A DNA stretch of 24,036 nt from a virus. The stretch covers positions 1-24,036 of IMG/VR virus record IMGVR_UViG_3300008012_000187; one strand, written 5' to 3'. Under the pieces are notes generated by a model, which was given only the letters and a program-made list of their open reading frames with translations, was not told the DNA's origin and did not search any database. This document shows positions 1 to 6,910 of the stretch, piece after piece (the first letter of the stretch is position 1; the number at the start of each line of letters is the position of its first letter). Made by a program: the position numbers and the translations under genes.

Positions 1-335
1 AGTTCTTCCATCTGATTTGCATCTATCTTTGCTTCTTCCTTAAGAAGTGCAAGTGCAACAGCGTATGATGCAAATGCAGTCTTACCGAAAGGAACTTTAT
101 TGATGAGTCTCTTGAGATTGAATACCAATCTATGGAGTAGTGTCATAGATGACTTTTCTTCAGATGTAGAAGGGTCATTAGGAACAAATAGATTAGGATT
201 GTCCTCTCTTGGTTTTGTTTTGATTCTCTTACCTTCTTTATCGATAAATCCAAACTTATATGCAGCTTGTTTTTCCCAAGGTGTAGTTAACAACTTGAGG
301 ATACGGAAGACTATAAGGGTGTCGACTATTTTCAT
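1..335 (-). CDS. Conserved phage protein of unknown function, cut by left edge
   Basis: The reading frame is open from an ATG at 335 to the left edge, giving at least 111 residues without a stop; the C-terminus lies outside the window. The protein begins MKIVDTLIVFRILKLL, then has KxAYKFGFIDKEGK, an acidic and polar stretch, and LLHRLVFNLKRLINKVP followed by an alanine-rich helix (ASYAVALALLKEE). The pattern is reminiscent of a small conserved protein found in T4-like marine phages, probably virion-associated, but I cannot name it. A late promoter box lies 5 nt before the ATG and no clear Shine-Dalgarno is seen, so it may be translated from a nearly leaderless late mRNA. The tRNA-Ala gene lies just upstream. 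Confidence 0.75.
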   Translation of the reverse strand, partial: MKIVDTLIVFRILKLLTTPWEKQAAYKFGFIDKEGKRIKTKPREDNPNLFVPNDPSTSEEKSSMTLLHRLVFNLKRLINKVPFGKTAFASYAVALALLKEEAKIDANQMEE

Positions 336-340
336 ATTAC

Positions 341-348
341 TATTTATG
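341..348 (-). promoter_or_regulatory. Putative T4-type late promoter box (CATAAATA)
   Basis: CATAAATA on the minus strand differs by one base from the T4 late consensus TATAAATA. It ends 5 nt before the ATG at 335. If it is a real -10 element, transcription would start at or within a few bases of the ATG. Confidence 0.45.
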
Positions 349-357
349 TCTTAAGAC

Positions 358-433
358 TGGTGGAGCATGAGGGAATCGAACCCACGGCCTCCTGCTTGCA
401 AAGCAGGCGCTCTCCCAACTGAGCTAATGCCCC
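358..433 (-). tRNA. tRNA-Ala (anticodon TGC)
   Basis: A 76-nt cloverleaf with encoded 3' CCA. The acceptor stem GGGGCAT pairs with ATGCTCC and contains the G3:U70 wobble, the classic alanine identity element. The anticodon stem CCTGC/GCAGG is perfect, with loop TTTGCAA and anticodon TGC (plus-strand 398-400). The T stem GTGGG/CCCTC has one T-T mismatch. It is separated by 7 nt from the tRNA-Thr gene and is probably co-transcribed with it. It would read GCA codons, common in these AT-rich genes. Confidence 0.96.
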
Positions 434-440
434 ATGAAAG

Positions 441-516
441 TGGTGCTGGATGCAAGAGTCGAACTCGCGACCTTCTCATTACAAGTGAGTTGCTCTACCA
501 ACTGAGCTAATCCAGC
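441..516 (-). tRNA. tRNA-Thr (anticodon TGT)
   Basis: A 76-nt cloverleaf with encoded CCA. The acceptor stem GCTGGAT/ATCCAGC is perfect. The anticodon loop CTTGTAA gives anticodon TGT (plus-strand 481-483), reading ACA. The anticodon stem has an A-A mismatch at its outer pair, and the T stem GCGAG/CTTGC has one G-U. The gene starts 1 nt after the stop of the protein gene that ends at 518, so it is probably processed from the same transcript. Confidence 0.95.
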
Positions 517-517
517 G

Positions 518-889
518 TTATAGTTCTCTTAATCTTTGTGCAAGTTTTTCATCTATAGAGATATCAACTTTCCAATTTTCTTCAACATAACCTAGATATA
601 ATAACATAGTTTTGATTGAACTCCAATAGGTTTTTTCTTTAATTTTGAAATCCAACATTCTCATACATGCGTCATATCCAAAGACATTGAAAAGACAGAT
701 GACATGATTCAACATGAGTCTTTCTCTCATCTCTCCGTTTTCGTGGTATCTGTGTAGTAGACGTTTCAGGTATCGAAACCTCTTCAAGTCCTCTTGAAAA
801 TCCTCAATGTCTGTGCATTGAGGGTCGTCATAGTTTTGAAGGGCATAAGCCTGAAAGTTTTTAGATGTTATTTTGTCAAATAGACCCAT
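518..889 (-). CDS. Conserved hypothetical protein (MGLFDKI... family)
   Basis: A 123-residue protein starting MGLFDKITSKNFQAYALQNY, followed by DIEDFQEDLKRFRYLKRLLHRYHENGE, MLNHVICLFNVFGYDACMRML and YWSSIKTMLLYLGYV. The frame is open to 922, but the ATG at 889 is chosen because the extra N-terminus (MSFCIPTYYYI) overlaps a terminator hairpin and does not resemble this family, which I recall as a mainly helical unknown protein of marine myoviruses. No strong Shine-Dalgarno is visible at 889. It is the first gene after the terminator and is followed directly by tRNA-Thr. Function unknown. Confidence 0.8.
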   Translation of the reverse strand: MGLFDKITSKNFQAYALQNYDDPQCTDIEDFQEDLKRFRYLKRLLHRYHENGEMRERLMLNHVICLFNVFGYDACMRMLDFKIKEKTYWSSIKTMLLYLGYVEENWKVDISIDEKLAQRLREL

Positions 890-912
890 AATGTAATAGT
901 ATGTAGGTATAC

Positions 913-935
913 AAAAAGACACCCAAAGGATGTCT
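913..935 (-). terminator. Rho-independent terminator
   Basis: On the minus strand AGACATCC, loop TTT and GGGTGTCT form an 8-bp stem (one U-G pair), followed immediately by a run of T (plus-strand A at 913-917). It lies just after the stop of the gene at 944-1357. The plus-strand reading lacks a T-run, so it acts on minus-strand transcripts. Confidence 0.85.
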
Positions 936-943
936 ATTGTATA

Positions 944-1357
944 TTAATCAAGTGAACCGTAAACTTTGTAAGTTCCAGTATCTAGTTTTTCGAAACGAAT
1001 AGAAAGGTTATATGCTCTTTCTTCATGTTCAATTTCATCTATAGGTGTATCGACTGATTTGCCCATGATGTCCCCATATCTTTTCATAGGGATATCAAAA
1101 CTGCCTTCTTCACTTAAACCATCAAATTCAACTGCACTATGATCTAACTCTAAACCTAACAGTGAAAGTTTTGCTTCCATCTGTGCAATGGCAGCTTTAG
1201 GGTTTAAGAATTCTGAGGTAGCAGCGTGTCCTAGAACAGCATTTACTGCTGAAACAACTTGTGGGTCATCTATATCATGTGGGATATGTTCAGATGATAA
1301 ACCTGAAGTTTGGAACACTCCTACATTTTCTTTAAAAAATTCTTTAAACTTTTTCAT
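944..1357 (-). CDS. Hypothetical phage protein with MKKFKEFFKE N-terminus
   Basis: A 137-residue protein with a good Shine-Dalgarno (AAGGAAAATA before ATG). The N-terminus MKKFKEFFKE resembles the T4 capsid-targeting leader (MKTYQEFIAE), although the residue before the expected cleavage point is not I/L-x-E. Then comes IDDPQVVSAVNAVLGHAATSE and FLNPKAAIAQMEAKLSLLGLEL, both helical, and a C-terminal beta-like part (AYNLSIRFEKLDTGTYKVYGSLD). It is last in a run of small late-type genes and is followed by a terminator. Probably a virion or prohead-associated protein; function unknown. Confidence 0.8.
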   Translation of the reverse strand: MKKFKEFFKENVGVFQTSGLSSEHIPHDIDDPQVVSAVNAVLGHAATSEFLNPKAAIAQMEAKLSLLGLELDHSAVEFDGLSEEGSFDIPMKRYGDIMGKSVDTPIDEIEHEERAYNLSIRFEKLDTGTYKVYGSLD

Positions 1358-1365
1358 TATTTTCC

Positions 1366-1596
1366 TTATGGTATAAGATTATCGTAATAATCTTTATTTA
1401 TCTCTCCCCTTACAATGGTCTCTCCAGTCTTCCTACACTTAATATAGGTTTTCTTTTCGAGACCAGTAAATGGAGAAGTATATGTTCTAACCCCAGCAGA
1501 TATTGTTCCAGGCGTATCTCTATATGTGTCAACTGCTGATGCAGCGTTATCATATTCCCAAATACTGTTGGAACCAGCTACGGTTACCCAAGCCAT
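1366..1596 (-). CDS. Small probable virion protein (MAWVTVAGSNSIWEYD)
   Basis: A 76-residue protein starting 2 nt after the stop of its upstream neighbour. It begins MAWVTVAGSNSIWEYDN and contains TYTSPFTGLEKKTYIKCRKTGE, with a beta-rich look and no predicted membrane segment. The W-x-TV-x-GS-x3-WE pattern also occurs in the neighbouring 96-residue protein (GWLQRTVVGSRTRWE), so the two share a small motif or domain. Similar paired genes are, as I recall, found among structural genes of marine T4-like phages. Function unknown. Confidence 0.78.
   Translation of the reverse strand: MAWVTVAGSNSIWEYDNAASAVDTYRDTPGTISAGVRTYTSPFTGLEKKTYIKCRKTGETIVRGEINKDYYDNLIP
1395..1402 (-). promoter_or_regulatory. 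Possible late promoter box (GATAAATA)
   Basis: GATAAATA on the minus strand, inside the end of the 1366-1596 gene and 37 nt before the ATG at 1357. The spacing would suit a late promoter with a normal leader, but it lies in coding sequence and could be chance in AT-rich DNA. Confidence 0.25.
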
Positions 1597-1598
1597 TC

Positions 1599-1889
1599 TT
1601 AACTGTCAGCTAATACTGAATCGTCATCAACATCAGGTGTGCCTGAATCAGAATCGTCATCATAGTCTGCAACGTCACCGCCCATAGAACCTGAAGACAT
1701 TGCAACCAATGTTTCCCATCTTGTTCTAGAACCGACTACAGTTCTTTGTAACCATCCCTCTGACACAACACCGTTGTCTGCATTTGCAGTTACTTCAGCA
1801 GTATCAACACCATAACATTCAACTTTTTCAGCATCTGTTAACCATTTTGGTTTTGATGCTTCGTTGTCTAGTAATCCCCATAGTGCCAT
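1599..1889 (-). CDS. Small acidic-tailed probable virion protein (MALWGLLDNEASKPKWL)
   Basis: A 96-residue protein with a strong Shine-Dalgarno (AGGAGAAG, then AAAA before ATG). It begins MALWGLLDNEASKPKWLTD, has GWLQRTVVGSRTRWETLVAM in the middle and ends in a highly acidic tail rich in D and S (about residues 73-96). The MALWG/SKPKWL start is a pattern I associate with small structural proteins of marine T4-like phages. It shares the W-x2-TV-x-GS-x3-WE motif with the next gene. It probably forms part of the virion; the exact role is unknown. Confidence 0.8.
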   Translation of the reverse strand: MALWGLLDNEASKPKWLTDAEKVECYGVDTAEVTANADNGVVSEGWLQRTVVGSRTRWETLVAMSSGSMGGDVADYDDDSDSGTPDVDDDSVLADS

Positions 1890-1905
1890 TTTTCTTCTCC
1901 TAAAT

Positions 1906-2448
1906 TTAGTTTACAACCTTTAATATAGCATTAAAAGTTTTTTTGAAAGAATTTGCATCTTTCTGTAAAAGTCTAAGGTATTTATCACGAATAGGTGCCT
2001 TAACAGACAATAATGCATCTTTTACTTTAACTGCATCTGCAGCTTTGACCTTTGTCTTTTTCATATCATCTGTTCTAACTTCTGTGTCTCTACCTGTATC
2101 TTCCATAGATTTTAACTGCATTAGAACATTTGCATCAGGTCGAAGTTGAGTTCCTCTAGCTGTTGATGCAAGTGCATCTATAGCTCTAGATATAACTTCA
2201 TCCTCTTGAGCTTCGGAATATTTTCCACCTGCCATTGTTGATATACTTGCAAGTCTAGCTCTCAAATCTTTCTCGTCTTTTGCTTGTGCAACTGCACGTG
2301 CAATCTTTTTATTACCAGCATCAGACATCATACCAAAGTCGGCAACTTTTTCCATTACCTTTCTGACTTTAGCAGTCTCTTGTTTGATATAACCTAATTT
2401 CTTAAGTTTCTCTTTAAACAATTTGTATCTTGCGTCTACTCTATCCAT
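1906..2448 (-). CDS. Helical, lysine-rich hypothetical protein
   Basis: A basic, mostly helical protein of 180 residues, starting MDRVDARYKLFKEKLKKLGYIK and ending in LRLLQKDANSFKKTFNAILKVVN. Three starts are possible. The ATG at 2448 follows the upstream stop by 1 nt and gives the most compact layout. The ATG at 2478 has a better Shine-Dalgarno (AAGAAGGG) and adds MTEKSTQIRN. An ATG at 2505 overlaps the upstream gene more. I see no catalytic motif. It sits in the block of small late-type genes, so an internal head or scaffold-like role is possible but not shown. Confidence 0.72.
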   Translation of the reverse strand: MDRVDARYKLFKEKLKKLGYIKQETAKVRKVMEKVADFGMMSDAGNKKIARAVAQAKDEKDLRARLASISTMAGGKYSEAQEDEVISRAIDALASTARGTQLRPDANVLMQLKSMEDTGRDTEVRTDDMKKTKVKAADAVKVKDALLSVKAPIRDKYLRLLQKDANSFKKTFNAILKVVN

Positions 2449-2449
2449 A

Positions 2450-2767
2450 TTACGAATCTGTGTCGATTTCTCCGTCATACTCACCCTTCTTAACTTGTTC
2501 TTCATAGTTAATAAGACCTATGTATGCATCGTTTATCTTATCCCAAACTTTTGAGACTGTATCCACTACGTTAGGATACTGCAAGTCTGAATGTAGTTTA
2601 TCTGCTTGTTCTAATGTCTTTTTGATTTTTGCAATTTGTTTGATTTCTTTATTTCTATCAAACTCTTTACCATCATACTTACTTTTTCTTTGATACGAAC
2701 CATTAAATCCTAGTTTCTCATCTAGTTGATGCATATCTCTGTATGTTTCGAACAAGTCTTTAGACAT
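2450..2767 (-). CDS. Hypothetical phage protein
   Basis: A 105-residue protein starting MSKDLFETYRDMHQLDEKLGF. The first ATG overlaps the upstream stop as TAATG, suggesting translational coupling. It is charged and helical (EIKQIAKIKKTLEQADKLH), with YPNVVDTVSKVWDKINDAYIGL and an acidic C-terminus. There is no signal peptide, membrane segment or known motif. It is part of the unbroken run 4100 to 1906 of genes touching end to start, so probably made together with them late in infection. Not recognised. Confidence 0.75.
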   Translation of the reverse strand: MSKDLFETYRDMHQLDEKLGFNGSYQRKSKYDGKEFDRNKEIKQIAKIKKTLEQADKLHSDLQYPNVVDTVSKVWDKINDAYIGLINYEEQVKKGEYDGEIDTDS

Positions 2768-3900
2768 TACTTCAAACCTTTAGTCAACATCTTGTCAATC
2801 TGAGGTGTTGATGTGTCCTTTTCTGTTGGGTCACCATATGATGACCTACCGATAACCATTCTTAAGAAGTCATTAACTGCCTTCTTATTACCTTTAATTC
2901 TTATGTGTTTACCTAATTGTGATGCTTTGATACCAAATCTTCTTGCTTGTTTTACAATTTCTAATGAGTGTTTGTTTTGACCAGCAGGTGTTGGTATTCT
3001 GTTTTTAGGGTCAACTGTGATGTTTGCAACTTCTTCGTCTAACCACATTTCAACCATTCTTCTATAAGAGTTGAATACTGATTCGTTCTTCTCTTCTTTC
3101 TCTTTCTTTGCAATTGCGATTGCAGCTTGTTGAGCAGGTGATACTGCTTCTCTGATTTTACCTTTAACTATATCTTCAAGGTCACGAGACAACCAGTCAA
3201 AAAAGTCATCGGGGTCATCACTCTTGACTTCACCATTGTTCATTGCCCACTGCATTAAATCGTCTTCTGCTTTCTTACCAGCAGATGATGAGAATGATAA
3301 ATCACCCGTTTTGTATGCTTTTGTAATTTCTCTTTTGTGTTTCCTGAAGATATCTTTTATTTTCATTGCTTCACCAAGTTGTGTGTCTTCCTTTGTTAAA
3401 AGTTTCTTTGCCTTTTGTCTGTCTAGGAACATAAAAGTGTGGGTTTTCCCTTTCTCATCTTTAACAGTGTAACCTTTTCTATCTTTCTTTACAATCTTAC
3501 CAAATTGTTTGTTACCCTGTGAATCATAAAAGTCTAACTCAAGACCAACCCTTGCATCCTTTTCGGACTCTGTTCCCATTCCTTTTTGTGCAAGTGTTCT
3601 GTAGTTTTCACCGATTACTTCTACTTCTTCGTTTGCAAATCTAAGTGCAGTTTGCACTTCTTTTGACTTTAGAATCTTGTCTCCGTAGAAGTTTTTGATT
3701 GCTTTCATTGCAACATCAAATGCACCTTCTAAGTCTAATGCAACCTCTACTGCCTTTTTAACTTGAGGGTCTCTGACAGGATGTTTTCTAAAATAAGAAG
3801 CAACCTCAGACCCAGTAAGTTTTGACTTACCGTATGGGCCAAGTGGATTCACTTTACCGTCTTTGTCTAATACTTGTTTTGCTTCTTGAAAGATATTCAT
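2767..3900 (-). CDS. Large hypothetical phage protein, possibly head-internal
   Basis: A 377-residue protein coupled to its upstream neighbour by TAATG. It begins MNIFQEAKQVLDKDGKVNPLGPYGK. A helical N-terminal part (about 30-110) is followed by a small beta-like module, LELDFYDSQGNKQFGKIV and KGYTVKDEKGKTHTFMFL (about 125-160), which looks like a KOW/SH3-like barrel. A long charged middle follows, then a C-terminal section (about 290-377) with HSLEIVKQARRFGIKASQ and GNKKAVNDFLRMVIGR, resembling a small nucleic-acid-binding or translocator-like fold. None of this is diagnostic. Several L/I-x-E tripeptides could be prohead-protease sites. Function unknown. Confidence 0.75.
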   Translation of the reverse strand: MNIFQEAKQVLDKDGKVNPLGPYGKSKLTGSEVASYFRKHPVRDPQVKKAVEVALDLEGAFDVAMKAIKNFYGDKILKSKEVQTALRFANEEVEVIGENYRTLAQKGMGTESEKDARVGLELDFYDSQGNKQFGKIVKKDRKGYTVKDEKGKTHTFMFLDRQKAKKLLTKEDTQLGEAMKIKDIFRKHKREITKAYKTGDLSFSSSAGKKAEDDLMQWAMNNGEVKSDDPDDFFDWLSRDLEDIVKGKIREAVSPAQQAAIAIAKKEKEEKNESVFNSYRRMVEMWLDEEVANITVDPKNRIPTPAGQNKHSLEIVKQARRFGIKASQLGKHIRIKGNKKAVNDFLRMVIGRSSYGDPTEKDTSTPQIDKMLTKGLK

Positions 3901-4100
3901 TAGTCTGTTTCCTTTTCCCCTTTCCAGTTCTTATCGACATAGTCGTAGAACTCTTTTTCTTTGTCTCCTGACAATTCTTTAGGTGATGTTACACCAAACT
4001 TTTTCAGTGCAGACTGAAAAAACTTTTGGTATTCTGTTGTCTCTTTGTAGATTTTAGCTACTGAATCAACTAAACCTTGTGGTAAATCTTTTATACTCAT
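3900..4100 (-). CDS. Small hypothetical protein (YxxFFxxALKKFGVTSPxEL domain)
   Basis: A 66-residue protein, MSIKDLPQGLVDSVAKIYKE followed by YQKFFQSALKKFGVTSPKEL and KEKEFYDYVDKNWKGEKE. The stop overlaps the next start as TAATG. The FGVTSPxEL...F(Y/F)DYVDKNW pattern recurs, to my recollection, as a short helical domain in virion-associated proteins of T4-like marine phages, alone or at the C-terminus of longer proteins. It starts 2 nt after the stop of the preceding gene. Role unknown. Confidence 0.75.
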   Translation of the reverse strand: MSIKDLPQGLVDSVAKIYKETTEYQKFFQSALKKFGVTSPKELSGDKEKEFYDYVDKNWKGEKETD

Positions 4101-4102
4101 TG

Positions 4103-4675
4103 TTATAATTCCCCTTTTTCAAAGTAGTCAAACATTTTTTGTTTACCTTCTTCGTTTAATCTTAGTTGTTTTGCAAGACGACCTAACATGTTTCTTTCTA
4201 CGAGTTTTTCGGTTGTCTTTTCTACTGTTTCTTTTACTGGAGTTTCTTCGACTTCATCTTTTAGGGGTGTTACACCTGCATCTTTGAACATTTTCATTAA
4301 CTGATTGTTTGTTGCAAGTTTGATTTTATTGTCTTTACCTAATGCTCTTACAGTATTTAAGAATCCTTGAGGATTTTGTTTCTGCATTGATTGAATGACC
4401 TTTACACCAGTCATGTTTAACATTTTTGCAACACCATAACCTGCATCTTTATCACCTTTTAGATTGAATAATTTATCAATCATCTCACCAGCAGATGCTT
4501 CGAGGATGACTTCTTCTTCAATAAAAGAATCATCGGGTTCGATTTCGTGTAGAAGTTCTTCGATTTCTTCGTTAATGATTTCTTCTGCTGTTTTTTCAAC
4601 AGAACCTTCTTTTCTCTGAACGAATTGTCTTACTTCTTCTAACTTTTCTTTCCAGTTTTCTGATTTATAACTCAT
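4103..4675 (-). CDS. Acidic, helical hypothetical late protein
   Basis: A 190-residue protein, MSYKSENWKEKLEEVRQFVQ, with a strongly acidic coiled region (EIINEEIEELLHEIEPDDSF, about 27-47). A helical domain follows (MIDKLFNLKGDKDAGYGVAK to LMKMFKDAGVTPL, about 64-137), then a charged linker rich in EETP/VEKTTE and a C-terminal helix (LGRLAKQLRLNEEGKQKMFDYFEKGEL). A perfect TATAAATA box ends 8 nt before the ATG and no Shine-Dalgarno is seen, so the gene is probably expressed late. It opens the downstream run of small genes. Not recognised. Confidence 0.78.
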   Translation of the reverse strand: MSYKSENWKEKLEEVRQFVQRKEGSVEKTAEEIINEEIEELLHEIEPDDSFIEEEVILEASAGEMIDKLFNLKGDKDAGYGVAKMLNMTGVKVIQSMQKQNPQGFLNTVRALGKDNKIKLATNNQLMKMFKDAGVTPLKDEVEETPVKETVEKTTEKLVERNMLGRLAKQLRLNEEGKQKMFDYFEKGEL

Positions 4676-4683
4676 AGTAGTAT

Positions 4684-4691
4684 TATTTATA
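4684..4691 (-). promoter_or_regulatory. Late promoter box TATAAATA
   Basis: An exact match to the T4 late promoter -10 consensus on the minus strand, in the 31-nt gap between genes and 8 nt before the ATG at 4675. The start of transcription would be within a few bases of the ATG. Confidence 0.7.
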
Positions 4692-4706
4692 ATATTTAAT
4701 TATCCA

Positions 4707-4991
4707 TTATCTCTCTTGTATACGAATAATCAAGTCGTCTGTTCCTTTTAACAAACGATGATATTCCCCCTGTGTAATAATGTATTCATTACCAACCTTT
4801 AATTCTAGTGGTAAAGAATCATCTATCTGCAACTTCCAACCACTACTTTGGAGAACATGTATTTTCCTAGTATTGTGGTCACGGTGCCAAATCAGTTCGG
4901 TTTCTTCGACATCTTTAGAAAAACTTCTAATTATATATCGTTCATTTGTCCCGTATTTTTCTTGTATTGTTTCTGTATATGGTTTAGTCAT
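4707..4991 (-). CDS. Small cupin-like hypothetical protein
   Basis: The chosen start, ATG at 4991, gives 94 residues (MTKPYTETIQEKYGTNERY...). It overlaps the upstream stop by 8 nt, while the longer form starting at 5033 would overlap by 50 nt. The core LIWHRDHNTRKIHVLQSSGW, then LPLELKVGNEYIITQGEYHRLLKG, has the spacing of a small beta-barrel cupin-type domain, with histidines in WHRDH and YHRL as possible ligands. I recall similar short proteins in T4-like phages. The domain call rests on pattern only and a biochemical role cannot be given. Confidence 0.72.
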   Translation of the reverse strand: MTKPYTETIQEKYGTNERYIIRSFSKDVEETELIWHRDHNTRKIHVLQSSGWKLQIDDSLPLELKVGNEYIITQGEYHRLLKGTDDLIIRIQER

Positions 4992-5298
4992 CGACTTCGG
5001 GGTCAAAGTTGTCTGTTTTTTGATTGTATCCATAATATCCTACACTATTAGGATTAGTTGGGTCATTTTTTATTTGTAGATGTTTTGAATCTATGGGATA
5101 GACTCCTTCTACCCAATTTTCTGCAGCTGATTCTGCATAGGATTCTGAATGGTTATGTAGTGGAACTAATGCCATCCATCCATCATCCTTAAACATTTCT
5201 ACTTCCCAACCCTTATTTGAATCGTAGACTACGTGAGCTCTTCGACTACCGTTCCAGTATTCGTGAACTAATTCTCTTCTTTGTGTTGTTTTTTTCAT
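4984..5298 (-). CDS. Hypothetical phage protein
   Basis: A 104-residue protein, MKKTTQRRELVHEYWNGSRR, with WEVEMFKDDGWMALVPLHNH and a conserved-looking AESAAENWVEGVYP segment. It then ends in a polar, asparagine- and aspartate-rich tail (GYYGYNQKTDNFDPEVDD). The mix of beta strands with one helix suggests a small soluble fold. It starts 6 nt after the stop of the upstream gene and overlaps the downstream cupin-like gene by 8 nt, so it is part of the same unit. Not recognised. Confidence 0.75.
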   Translation of the reverse strand: MKKTTQRRELVHEYWNGSRRAHVVYDSNKGWEVEMFKDDGWMALVPLHNHSESYAESAAENWVEGVYPIDSKHLQIKNDPTNPNSVGYYGYNQKTDNFDPEVDD

Positions 5299-5304
5299 AA
5301 TATA

Positions 5305-5838
5305 TCACCAGTAAAAGCTCCCACCACCCGATAGTCCTAATTGCTTAGCATAATAAGGAAGTCTACATGCCCAGTAGGATGCTTTTGTTTTATCCTTCTG
5401 TTGGTCACATTTGTGACGAGCTGCAAAACTCTTTCGTGCTTCGGGGTCACTTATTTTAACTTTGAGACCTGTTGTGTCTCCCCAAGAAACTTTTTTGATA
5501 TTACCTGTTGATGGGTCTTTAACATATACATAGTATTTCTTTGAACCACCCACTTTAGGTTTGTTCAGTTCAACATCTTTTTCTTCCATTATCATTGGAC
5601 AATCAAGTGGGACAATCTCTCCCTCATACACTTCAAACTCACCGATATCTGTTTCAAGTATTTGTTTGTCTACTTCAGTAAGTGTGTATCGACCTTCTGC
5701 AACTAATCTACGTGCTTCTTTGATGGTCTCGAAATACATCATAGAACCTAGTCTAAACGGATTGTCTAATAGGTTTGTTTTCTCCTGTTGGAGTGTATCA
5801 AGTGTTTCGTTGATTGTGATTTGATGAAATGTTTTCAT
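5305..5838 (-). CDS. Conserved phage protein with C-terminal ARHKC/YWACR domain
   Basis: A 177-residue protein. The N-terminus MKTFHQITINETLD resembles a T4-type capsid-targeting leader, with a possible I-N-E cleavage site. The C-terminal half (about 95-177) contains KKYYVYVKDPSTGNIKKVSWG, then SDPEARKSFAARHKCDQQ and KTKASYWACRLPYYAKQLGL. This domain recurs in many T4-like marine phages as an uncharacterised domain; I think it is one of the DUF58xx families but am not sure. The two cysteines (ARHKC, YWACR) and nearby histidine could bind metal. The gene is coupled to its upstream neighbour by TAATG. Probably virion-linked. Confidence 0.8.
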   Translation of the reverse strand: MKTFHQITINETLDTLQQEKTNLLDNPFRLGSMMYFETIKEARRLVAEGRYTLTEVDKQILETDIGEFEVYEGEIVPLDCPMIMEEKDVELNKPKVGGSKKYYVYVKDPSTGNIKKVSWGDTTGLKVKISDPEARKSFAARHKCDQQKDKTKASYWACRLPYYAKQLGLSGGGSFYW

Positions 5839-6680
5839 TATGCTGTATTATCCACTAAAATAATGTCAAATGAAGAAGATATATTTGTTCCTGTAGAAGC
5901 AATCCCAATTATTTCAACATCAGTTTTTGCTGGTAATCTAATAGGAACTGAATAACTTCTTACATGAGAACCGCCTGGCACATCCATAATATCTCTTGTT
6001 CTGAAAGCAGAATTGAATTCTCTTGACAGTAAGGATACTGTCACAGAGTCATTATAAGAACCAACACCAATATTCCATGATGTTAAATACCCTGTGCAAT
6101 GTGCTGGGATAGTATAAAGAGCAAGTTGTGTTTGTCCTAGACCATAAGTTGTTCCAGTTCCAATTGTTCCAATGTCTGCAAGAACTGTTCCTGCTCCAGC
6201 AGCACCAGTAGAAATTATAATATTTTCTTCGTTAGTTCCAGTTGAACCAGCAGTAACAACAAAGGCACGAAATACTCTTAGAAATTGGGCAGTTGATGCA
6301 ACACCTGAACTTACTGTAACTGTTTCTTCTATGGATTCATAGTTTACATCTAGTCCTTGAATAGTGACTGTTCTCGCACCTGTTCCACTGACACTATCTT
6401 CTGTATCTGCACTATGGGCATAAACAGTAGATGGTGATGTAAGATATACATACCTTCCACCATACATCCAAATTGTTTCTGGCGCACCACCAACATTTGG
6501 ATTTCTTCCAAATTTGTTGATAGCAGAGTAACCTGTCAAATCTCCGGCAGAGATAACAATATTAGAAGCTGCAGCGAATGAGTTAATAATATTACCATCT
6601 TGGTCTGATAACATCACTACTTCGTGATTAGTAGTTTGTTGTGGTAGATATGCGTTGGTATACTTGCTATATTGTGCCAT
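5838..6680 (-). CDS. Beta-rich virion protein (fibre or head-decoration type)
   Basis: A 280-residue protein with few charged residues and high G/S/T/A/V content, typical of beta-rich virion surface proteins. It begins MAQYSKYTNAYLPQQTTNHE, contains GARTVTIQGLDVNYESIEET and the central TIGTGTTYGLGQTQLALYTI, and ends with IIGIASTGTNISSSFDIILV. The sequence AHCTGYLTSWNIGVGSYNDS and the following strands suggest a jelly-roll-like or beta-sandwich domain. An AGG-type Shine-Dalgarno lies 8 nt before ATG. A tail fibre, head fibre or decoration protein are all possible; I cannot choose from sequence alone. Confidence 0.8.
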   Translation of the reverse strand: MAQYSKYTNAYLPQQTTNHEVVMLSDQDGNIINSFAAASNIVISAGDLTGYSAINKFGRNPNVGGAPETIWMYGGRYVYLTSPSTVYAHSADTEDSVSGTGARTVTIQGLDVNYESIEETVTVSSGVASTAQFLRVFRAFVVTAGSTGTNEENIIISTGAAGAGTVLADIGTIGTGTTYGLGQTQLALYTIPAHCTGYLTSWNIGVGSYNDSVTVSLLSREFNSAFRTRDIMDVPGGSHVRSYSVPIRLPAKTDVEIIGIASTGTNISSSFDIILVDNTA

Positions 6681-6688
6681 TTGTTAGC

Positions 6689-6910
6689 CTATTTCTTTTC
6701 TGTAACTTTGATTTCTTCGTTGTATGGAAAACCTTTCAATGGATTTTGAAACACTTGACTAAACTGTTTCTTTGTATTATCCTTTTTAGTTTTTTGATTT
6801 TCTTTAATAAACGATTCTACCTTCTGGCCAGGTGTGTCATCTTGATATGCACATCTAGTTTCGTCAGTTCCTTGTTCCCATACACCGTTATCTTTTTTAT
6901 TACCTGTCAT
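6689..6910 (-). CDS. Small polar hypothetical protein
   Basis: A 73-residue hydrophilic protein, MTGNKKDNGVWEQGTDETRC, with QDDTPGQKVESFIKENQK and FQNPLKGFPYNEEIKVTEKK. There is no membrane segment or signal peptide. Its ATG overlaps the stop of the preceding HNH/coiled-coil gene as TAATG, and it is followed 8 nt later by the virion-type gene. It is probably expressed late along with these. Not recognised. Confidence 0.7.
   Translation of the reverse strand: MTGNKKDNGVWEQGTDETRCAYQDDTPGQKVESFIKENQKTKKDNTKKQFSQVFQNPLKGFPYNEEIKVTEKK

Noticed and set aside
1188-1376. Plus-strand open frames over the window (for example 1188-1376, 7841-8119, 16546-16866)
   Set aside because: Each lies antisense to a well-supported minus-strand gene, lacks a Shine-Dalgarno and has no family resemblance. 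They are by-products of biased codon use.
1979-1986. GATAAATA late promoter-like box
   Set aside because: It lies deep inside a coding region and far from any downstream start.
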